A stretch of DNA of 64,000 bases from Dromaius novaehollandiae (Eukaryota > Chordata > Aves > Casuariiformes > Dromaiidae). The stretch is from NCBI RefSeq assembly GCF_036370855.1, contig NC_088110.1, positions 21,137,501 through 21,201,500 on the forward strand. Reading direction: 5' to 3'. The first letter of the stretch is position 1. Every line of letters begins with the position of its first letter. Made by a program: the position numbers and the translations under genes. The notes below the pieces were generated by a model. The model did not search any database. It saw only the letters and a list, made by a program, of their open reading frames with translations, and was not told the origin of the DNA. This document shows, piece after piece, positions 53,498 through 61,021 of the stretch.

Positions 53498-54624
53498 TAA
53501 CAGTTGCTTTCCCTGGATTACAAAAATCAAGTTTTGTGCAGACTGAAGTGAAATATCACTGCTCATATATAATTAAGCCCCCCGGCACACCTTGTTTATG
53601 CTCTGATAGTTTTGGCAGTCTTGCATTGCCACCATCCTCTGAAATGCCTTTAGCAAGTCTTGTAAATGTTATGTGTACGTTACTTGATAACTTGAATTTA
53701 TTTACATGTTGCTGTACTGGACTTTTACCCACTGCTTTCCAAGCAGATGAAACATCATCTTCTCTGATGTTTTTGTGTAACAATATGGGACACGTTATCA
53801 ATCAAGATATTACATGGCAAGAACAAACATCACATTTACCTTTCTATTCTACACAAAATTTCTTTTTCCAGGGAAAGTTCCCTTAGAATATGCCTTGCCT
53901 AACAATTGAGTGTTCCGTTACAGTTACTGTTGGAGTGAGCACCTGCTGCTTTGCAGTGGTACAATGAGTCACGTACTCCCAGCAAGTTCCTAACTTACAC
54001 CGGAGAAGTTTAGAGGTGACTGACAGTAACCCTGTCAGTCCCTGTGCACAACAAGAAGTTCTGGAGGCCTTAGGAGCTTAGTGGGGGCTGAAGGCTATAA
54101 TATGCAGCTGAAGATGGAAGAGTAGCACCAAACTAACAGTAACTTTCTAGCTACAGAAATCAGTGAGGGGTGGGAATGTGCATCTGATTATGGTCCTTTT
54201 CAGAAGACTCAAATGAGTGGAGAGAAGGGGAAAAGATCACCTTTGTTACTGATGTTCTAAGTTCTTCACATCTCTTGCCCTTCCTGTGTTGCATGACAGT
54301 CATCATTTCAAATATTACTAAGAGTGCCAGAGCAAGTGAGTAACAGAGGATGAATACAGCTACTATACTTCCTCATTAACTAACTAGAAATGGAGAAAAT
54401 ACAACTTTCATCCGTTATTGGTGAAGAAAACATCACTGGTGAAGTAGGAGTTTGCTGAGGAGAGCAGATCAGTGTCTTGCTTTTTGTACGATAAAGTACA
54501 GAGCTACTCTGCATGAATTTCAGACTGCCTCACAAACCAAAGCACAAAATGCTGTCTGCTTCAAAGTCAGTAATTTCAAGTGAGGAGAAGATTTGTTTCA
54601 GAGCTAGCTAACAATTGTCTCACT
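53492..54624 (-). other. HSBP1: Probable HSBP1 3' UTR
   Basis: Sequence after the HSBP1 stop, read leftward. Minus-strand AATAAA hexamers are at 53697-53702, 53492-53497 and 53222-53227, with weaker possibilities down to about 50730. I set the boundary at the second because a 3' UTR of about 1.1 kb is plausible, but the true end is not decidable here. From about 50.7 to 53.5 kb the plus strand is C-rich relative to G, as expected for minus-strand transcription, so a much longer 3' UTR isoform is possible. Confidence 0.45.
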
Positions 54625-55537
54625 TTAACTCTTGTTAGTAGCAGGGGTCTTGTTCTCGCCTTCTAATTCTTCCACTCCTGCTTGCGTCATGAGATCTGCT
54701 ATGTTTTTCTCCAGGTCATCTATGCGACAGCTCATGTCATCAAGTTAACTGGAGTTAAGGAATATGATTGCAAGCTAATAATTGGTTTTTTTTATTATGG
54801 CTTTGCTCAAACTCTTATAATTACGTTCAGTTTCTTACAAATCCCACTGCCAAAGATACATAGAAATATTTATGCATCCATAGCATATAGTAGTTATCTA
54901 ACTTTAAAAAAGGATATTTCTTCCAATGATTTGGTCAGACATGGTTTGAAATTTGTCCTGCATTTGCTGAAGCAATGTCTGCACCTGATAGAAAGAAAAA
55001 AAAAAAGTCTGTTTTGCTTGCACTGAAGAAGTTATTACAGTATTTACTCTCATTTTACCAGAATATGTAACAAAGTAAGCAGAGTTTTGTTTCATGGTTG
55101 AGCTCAACAATGAAAAATTCTACAGCTTATTTCCCATTTTAACTATCATATTATAAACAAGAGAACAATTTTAAGTTCTAGAAAATGCCTGTGTGCCACA
55201 ACCAGGGCTAAACCCACAGCAGTTGCTCCCAGCATGCCGTGTTAATCCCGTGGAGACACTCTTTTCAGTCTCAGAATAACAGTCTGAGGAAAAAAAAAAC
55301 CAAAACCCTTTCTCCCTCCCGGAGGGGCTCGGGCAGACACAGCTCTGCCGTGAGGGCGCTTTCCAGCAGGAGCCAGGAAGCCCCAGCCGCCGGCGGAGCA
55401 GGCCCAGGGCGAGGCCGCGGCCCGCTCGCCCGCCCCCAGCCCCCGCGGCGGCGGCGCTTCGCGGGCTGCCCACCCCCCCGCGGCGGCCTCACCACGGCGG
55501 TGAGGTCCTGAACCGTCTTGGGGTCGGTCTCGGCCAT
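54625..55537 (-). CDS. HSBP1: Heat shock factor binding protein 1, three coding exons
   Basis: Coding exons on the minus strand are 55493-55537 (15 codons, starting [10 protein letters not shown]), 54918-54984 (22 codons plus one base) and 54625-54743 (two bases, 38 codons, TAA). They join in phase to 76 residues, the same length as human HSBP1 as I remember it. Remembered differences from human are conservative: Ala for Ser at 14, Cys for Ser at 43, Gly for Ser at 66, Thr for Ile at 70 and Asn for Gln at 74. The protein is essentially one heptad-repeat coiled coil (about residues 13-60) with a short polar tail ending NKS. The family forms oligomers that bind the trimerisation region of heat shock factor 1 and damp its activity; a WASH-complex assembly role is also reported. 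The start was chosen because it gives the family N-terminus and has a strong context (A at -3, G at +4). An in-frame ATG further upstream, at 55669, lies inside a promoter element and is unlikely to be transcribed. Identification is very secure. Confidence 0.97.
54744..54917 (-). other. HSBP1: HSBP1 intron 2, AT-AC minor (U12-type) intron
   Basis: Read on the minus strand, the intron begins ATATCCTTTTT, fitting the U12 5' splice-site consensus (A/G)TATCCTTT. It contains a perfect TTCCTTAAC branch-point box at 54754-54762 and ends AC at 54745-54744, with the probable branch adenosine (54755) 11 nt from the intron end. The intron is 174 bp long and phase 1. It splits the Ile codon A|TT of the conserved GRIDDM segment, and only this AT-AC excision restores the known protein. 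No GT-AG alternative gives the right residues. If retained, the intron adds four residues (NILF) and a stop, giving a 41-residue product without the second half of the coiled coil. Confidence 0.93.
54985..55492 (-). other. HSBP1: HSBP1 intron 1 (GT-AG, major class)
   Basis: The donor is GTGAGG, directly after codon 15 (GTG). The acceptor is a long pyrimidine tract ending TTTCTATCAG, before GTGCAGACATTG. The intron is phase 0 and 508 bp long. Its first part, next to exon 1, is GC-rich and belongs to the CpG island; the rest is AT-rich. No other feature was seen inside it. Confidence 0.93.
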
Positions 55538-55641
55538 GCTCTCCGGGGCGCGGCAGCGGCTCGGCAGGCGCTCGCGGGCCCAGCTCCCGTCTCCTAGGCA
55601 GCAGCACTTCCGGGCCACTCCCCACCACTTCCGCCGGGAAC

Positions 55642-55651
55642 TCTCGCGAGG
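55642..55651 (+). promoter_or_regulatory. TCTCGCGAGG element (TCTCGCGAGA-type)
   Basis: Nine of ten bases match the palindromic TCTCGCGAGA promoter element, reported as a site for BANP (earlier attributed to ZBTB33/Kaiso). It sits between an ETS-like site and the ZNF143 site in the HSBP1 promoter. Motif match only. Confidence 0.55.
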
Positions 55652-55665
55652 TGGGTCGCCCAGCG

Positions 55666-55684
55666 GCACTCTGGGAAATGTAGT
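55666..55684 (-). promoter_or_regulatory. ZNF143/STAF-type site
   Basis: The minus strand reads ACTACATTTCCCAGAGTGC, a close match to the STAF/ZNF143 (SBS2) motif ACTACA-TTCCCAGAATGC known from many vertebrate CpG-island promoters. It lies about 130 bp upstream of the HSBP1 start codon. Motif match only. Confidence 0.75.
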
Positions 55685-55693
55685 CCGGGCTTC

Positions 55694-55701
55694 CCGGAAG
55701 T
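55694..55701 (+). promoter_or_regulatory. ETS-family site CCGGAAGT
   Basis: An exact CCGGAAGT core, typical of GABPA/ELK sites in CpG-island promoters. Two further ETS-like cores face the other way: ACTTCCGG at 55606-55613 and ACTTCCG at 55627-55633. Confidence 0.6.
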
Positions 55702-56528
55702 GGCGTGCTGCACAGGCGCCGTGCCCCGGGGCTGGGCGGGCTTCGAGGCCGTTACGTGGCTGCTGTTGCCACAGCGTTAAGCTTAAACGTAATCCCGCTG
55801 GTTTTTCTTATGCTTAGAGTAAAAGCTTTTCTTTTACTGAGATGTAATAGTTTTGCCGATGCTCTTAAAAATGGCTTTACAAGTTTACAGAGATTAGAAA
55901 TACATTTTTCTGGCGTCAAAAATGGGGCTGTCGTTTAATTTAAAAAGAAGATGCAAACGAGCTGTTAAACCCGGTTAGCAAGCGCTTACAGGTAATCTGC
56001 ATTCACTGGCGAAATGCTGGCAGTATGGATTAGCAGCGAAAGCCAGAAATGTTATATAAGTGAGCTGATGGTGAAAGTAAATGTATTATTGTGACATACT
56101 GTCTCCATGAAAGAAAGCACAACCACCAAAGTTGCGTGCCTTAGCCTAAATTCCTCTCTGCCCCAGGTTAATGACGTAGTCCGTAAAACACTGCAAAGCT
56201 TCACAGGGGAGGTTTTGGCACTGGGGATGGGTGCAGGATAGATTTCCTACGGGGAGGTTTATAGGCTCTTTTGACCAAAACCTGCGCGTTTGCAGCTTGC
56301 TTTAGTGAAGTTCATTGATGTTTATATGGCTTGCTTGCTCTATACTAAGATCTAAACCAAAGTTAAAAACATTGAATATGAATTTGTGGATGAAGAACGG
56401 GCCCCATTAACAGTACATGGTTCTCAGATGGCTCATTTCTGCTGAAAGCCGATGTGCTGATGATGCACTCTGCCTTATCCCATAATGAGCAGCAAATGTG
56501 AGCTGCTGGGTATTTACGTTATTAATGT

Positions 56529-56742
56529 GCCTTTTGTAACTCTGCAGTAGTAATATAAGCACAATTTAGTGCCAGTTTGGGGAAATTTTGTTACCTGTTG
56601 AAAAGTAAACATAGCTTCTGGTTTTGAGAAATGCTGCCTTTTGGAACACTGCGATAGTACTGTAAGAACTATTTAGTGCCACTTTGGGGAAATTCTTTTG
56701 TCTATTGAAAAGTAAATACAGCTTTCCGTTTTGAGAAAAGCT
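56529..56742. repeat. Diverged tandem duplication, 2 x 107 bp
   Basis: Copy 1 is 56529-56635 and copy 2 is 56636-56742. Both open with 'gccttttg', share 'tttagtgcca.tttggggaaa' and 'ttgaaaagtaaa', and close with 'ttttgagaaa..gct'. The copies abut exactly and are equal in length. Scattered substitutions show the duplication is not recent. It matches no repeat family I know. Confidence 0.9.
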
Positions 56743-58747
56743 AATAAATTAACTCCCATCTATTTGTTTGATGTGTTTACAAATGCTGGCTGTTTTTTTG
56801 ACTGTTACTTATTTGAAGCACATAAACTATTGCTTCAAAAAGGTCCTTATATCTGGTCTGGAAGCACACATCCAAGTGCAAATTTCTCAGTTCACCCGAG
56901 TGCTGAGTGAGTCCTGGGGCAGAGAGTGGTGCTGCCAGGGTCGACTGTGGCTGCTCCCTGGCTGCTCTGCACCCCGAAGGATGTGGCATGGCAGGTCCGG
57001 GGACTGTAACTTCCCCTGTGCCCTTTGAACGTAGGACTCTACAGTGAGACGACAGGGTGATCCCTGCTGTGGTCCCTCTCCTGTGTGCCACATGTGCTGC
57101 TCGGGGTGGCTGAGAAGCCGTGGCAGCGGAGAGAGGCACACACAGAGCAGGAGACGTCTGACTTGTACACTTGTGCCTCCTTGCTCTGAGCTGAGGGTAA
57201 TCTTTGTTCTAGTACATGTCTTCCTGGTAAGACTAAATTGCTGTATGTGCTTATCTTCTCAGTATTTGCAGTTCCTTAGGTAGTCTAGAAAATGAGAGTA
57301 GCTCTCTGAAAATGAGTTGACACCTCAAGCTGTTGGACAGACCATTTCTGTCTCTTCTAGCTTCTAGACCAGGGTGTCAAAGTTACAGCCGTGAGCTAGA
57401 CACCTGCCAGGAGAATTCACATGGTCCGAGGTCCACTGCCCACCCACAGCAGTCTTTCAGGAGTTTCGGTAGGTGACAATGCACGTGCCTTTATCGCTTT
57501 TCCATTGTTTAACAGGAGAAGATACGGACTGGCTTCATTCTCCAGGCTTTTTTTTTTCTGGATGATGTTGTTGCAGCTTGATATGGAGAATTCAGCCTTA
57601 TTTGTTTGGCTTCAGACTTTGTAAATATGACCATGCTGCTACCAAGTGTGGCAAGTTTAGGTGTGGAACTTTATAGATTCAGCTCATGCCTCTTCTATCT
57701 CAAGCATTGCTATATCATGTTCCATTTTAGGGTATAGACAAGCGCTAGATGTCTTTGACATATTGCTTAAAATGCCTGTCCACAAAGCTGGTATAACAGT
57801 CTTTCCTACAATAAAGGGAGTCAGATCAAACTACCTAATGGTCCCACAAGCCATTAAGATTTAAAAGAAGTGTTGAGCAGCTGCATATTTCTTCTCCTAA
57901 CTTTAAGATTTTTTTCTTTAGTGGAAGGATAAAACATTTTCATTATTCATTTGCTTCCTAGCATGGCAAAGTTAAACGATGACTAACTTAAAATGTGTGT
58001 GTGGAGGGGGAGGGAGGTTGTCTCCTTTTCTTTTTAAGACTGGACTGAGAGAAAATGCTGTGCCAGGAGGAGTGATAGGGTTAATTATCCTTCACAGTAA
58101 TGTTCAGAGATTACTGAAATGAATGGAGCTGTAGAAGGCTGAATTCTCTTGCTAGCTTTTTAATGGCAAACTCTTAATTTAAAATATACAGAGAAGAAGG
58201 ACCTTTCGAATTTACAAAGGGGCTGTTATGTTCCTTAAAATCAAGGGAATTTGCAAAGATTGATTTAAAAACAGTTAATGAACTCATTTAAAATGCAGGG
58301 ACATGTAATTCCAATGCAGAATGATTGGACTTCACATAGCAGTAAGTCATGGTCAGGCTTTGCACAAAGGCAGGCGCATTTTCAGTTTTCCAAAGAAGTG
58401 AAAATGAACTTTCCCTATGTGGAAACCTGATAGGGATTTCTGGTACTGGCATCTTTAGATCCAGTTCAGTTCCTGTTTTACTTTAGTGATGTAAGATAGG
58501 GTTCAGTATAATCCTCATCAAGTAATCACTTAAAGAAAGGCTGTTGATTTAACAGCTTTTTTTTGTGTCAGTGAAAGACAAAATTACCATTAGTAGTTAA
58601 TGCTGCAGAATTAATTGTATATTTGCTGTTAGGCCTCCTTTCCTGTAATCATAAAACAGGGATTGGGAGGCATCTAATGAAATAAAAAGGTAAGTTTGAA
58701 AAGGCAGAATAAAATTTTCCAAAGGCAGTTTTTGCAGACACTTGTGT

Positions 58748-58776
58748 CTACACTGTTCTTACCAAGAACAGTGTAG
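58748..58776. repeat. Perfect inverted repeat, 13-bp stem, 3-nt loop
   Basis: The left arm CTACACTGTTCTT (58748-58760) and the right arm AAGAACAGTGTAG (58764-58776) are exact reverse complements around ACC. A second small palindrome (AGACAC-TT-GTGTCT) overlaps the left edge. The stem is too short for a typical microRNA precursor. Confidence 0.9.
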
Positions 58777-58890
58777 TGGAATCTTTAATGACCTCAAACA
58801 GTTGTGGTCTTAGATTTGCATCTTGTTTAAAATGCAGCTCTTCCAGAGGACCATGTTCCTAGTAGAATTCTGGTACATTAGCTCAGTGTT

Positions 58891-59045
58891 AATAATTGTA
58901 ATTAATGTAATAATAATAATTGTAATTAATGTAATAATAATAAATGTAATAAATGTAATAATGTAATAAATGTAGTGTAATAATAATAATTAATAATACA
59001 TTTAATAATATAATAAATGTAATAATAATAATAAGTAATAAAAGG
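58891..59045. repeat. AAT/ATT-rich microsatellite with 24-bp higher-order unit
   Basis: About 155 bp built from TAA and GTAATAAAT-like words. A unit of 24 bp containing 'attgtaattaatgtaataat' occurs at 58895 and again at 58919 before the array degenerates into shorter (AAT)n. Almost no C is present. Confidence 0.9.
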
Positions 59046-61003
59046 TTATATTATTATGTTTGTGTGTTCTGTAAAGCAATAAATAGCAGCTATACTTTAA
59101 CTGCTTTGACTATCGGATTTTATTTTGGCTCCTCAATGACTCGCAGTGGCTCTGAATGTTATCTGTACAATGACTGTCCACTCAAACTGCTACAGCCATT
59201 CTTCCCTGCTTCCTCATCTGAGTGTGCTCAGTTTGTGGAGCTTAACATACTGTTTCAGCACTTAAAATCACAAATACATTTTTTTGTATTCAAGCCAAAG
59301 AAATACAATAAAATCTTGAGAATAAAATTTTAATATCTCAATTGCAGCCTGAGTGGCTCACAGCAGAAATTCTTGAGAAAATATAAAAATGTAGCAAACA
59401 GAACTCATTTATTACTTTCAGAGGAAGAACGCTCATTAGAGACGCAAATATACATGAGGTCAGGACTTATTAAACAAAGAGCTGCACTTAGAAAACAACT
59501 GCCAAAGGAAAAGTAAATGCTCAATATCATGATTCATGTGAATAATATTTAACTGGATATATCAAAAATTATGGGAACAGCAAAACCAGTGCTAGAATAA
59601 ATAGGAAAGTGATTTGTAGCAAAACAGGGATAATTCAGTGTGCTTTTTTCAGATTATCCTTCAGAATCTAAAACAAATGGCTTTTGTGTGAGTCCATGTT
59701 TTACATGAAGTTTCCTGTTACAAAAGGAAATTATTTTTATTGTAGTTATTCCCCTCTGGTAATTTCTCTTGTACTTTGCATTTTTCAGTCTTTGATTAGC
59801 TTGCTGTTACCTGGCATCAGAACTGATCAAGGAGTACTTCCCTGGGCACTCCAGATCTTTTGGGCCACATGAGGGAAAATAAAGACAAGCAAGGACTCTT
59901 TAAGAGCAGACTGATTTCATTCCAGGAGGCAGGACCAGAAGAAGGTGAGCAAGGTAAGATATGGAGAGATGAAGGATATTATCATGTTTCACAGGTTACC
60001 CTTGCGCTGCCTCATTCCTCCCCTTCCTCCACTTCATTCTTGCACACAGTTATTTCAGAGTGCTACCTCCTTAGCATTGCTACTGAGCTCTTTTGTGACT
60101 AAGAAAGGAAAGGCTTTTATAAACCATATTTTCTTGAAGGGAAAGGCTTACTGATGGTTAACAGCCAGAAAACCAACAACTCTTTCAAAAAATGCTGCTG
60201 AGGCACTAGAAGGAGAAGGATGTTACACAGTTTTTCCTTTGGATTCACTAAGCTTTCAGCAACAGAAAGCAAACAGAAACAGTGCCAAATTGCGACAATA
60301 AATGGTAATATTAGTGGCCTAATAATAGCTCCTTTATGATCTATGACAATGTTAATGCATTGCTTACTGGTGTGTCTAGGGCCAGGACAAGGTGTAACCA
60401 CTGTGTCTGAAGACTAGCCTATAAAAGGACAAAGGAGAGATTATACATTATTACCTTTAGTGGTACTGATGGTTATGTAAGGAGAAGGACACATCATAGA
60501 TATGAAAACAGACATTTTACTAGTAGAAGAGTCACCTAAACATTGATATTTTCATTGTCAAGAGGCAAGCCTTAAAAGGAACTACTAATACATATTTTGC
60601 TTTACTTCTCAATAGAAAATAATCCATTCTTGCCGTGGCCACATAGCATTAAAAATGATGGGATTTGATACGTTTTCCCCTTTCAGTTAGTGATGAGCTT
60701 ATAAACAAAATCTCCCGTATGTGTCTAGAATTTGTAAAGGCTGGATTACTGTATATCTCCTCTTAGCCTTTGCTGAATGAACTATTACTCCTTTGAGACT
60801 GTCAGGCCAGGTTAGTCTTAAGCTTGTCTCGGCTGAGGATTTAGCCACTGATACAAGTAGACCATAAAGCTGTGCGTGGAAAACCTTAGTGTAAAACAAC
60901 GGTGCAGAGTGTACTTGTACGTGCAGCAGAGGCTAAATCCCTTCTGAGGACAGGATGACACCTTTTTTAGCGTTTTAGATTCATTTCTTTTTCAGATCTT
61001 GCC

Positions 61004-61021
61004 TTTTTTTTTTTTTTTTTT
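61004..61021 (+). repeat. T18 homopolymer
   Basis: Eighteen consecutive T in the HSBP1 upstream region. No retroposon body was recognised on the minus strand. Confidence 0.85.

Larger units (their letters stand above)
55290..55770. promoter_or_regulatory. CpG island promoter of HSBP1
   Basis: A dense run of CpG dinucleotides and GC-rich sequence, in strong contrast to the AT-rich flanks, covers the start of intron 1, exon 1 and about 230 bp upstream. No TATA box is seen near the expected start. The sites listed separately (ETS-like, TCTCGCGAG, ZNF143/STAF) cluster at 55606-55701, so transcription probably begins between about 55560 and 55650, reading leftward. This is a housekeeping-type promoter, and divergent transcription to the right is possible. 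Edges were judged by eye. Confidence 0.9.

Noticed and set aside
55538-55669. N-terminal extension of HSBP1 from the in-frame upstream ATG at 55669.
   Set aside because: That ATG sits in the ZNF143-type promoter element, the family starts at MAETDPK, and the downstream ATG has the strong context.
55242-55817. Long overlapping open frames on both strands around 55.2-55.8 kb.
   Set aside because: They are side effects of the GC-rich CpG island, where stop codons are scarce. Only the HSBP1 exon 1 frame is real.
58748-58776. microRNA precursor at the perfect hairpin.
   Set aside because: The stem is only 13 bp with a 3-nt loop, too short for Drosha/Dicer processing.
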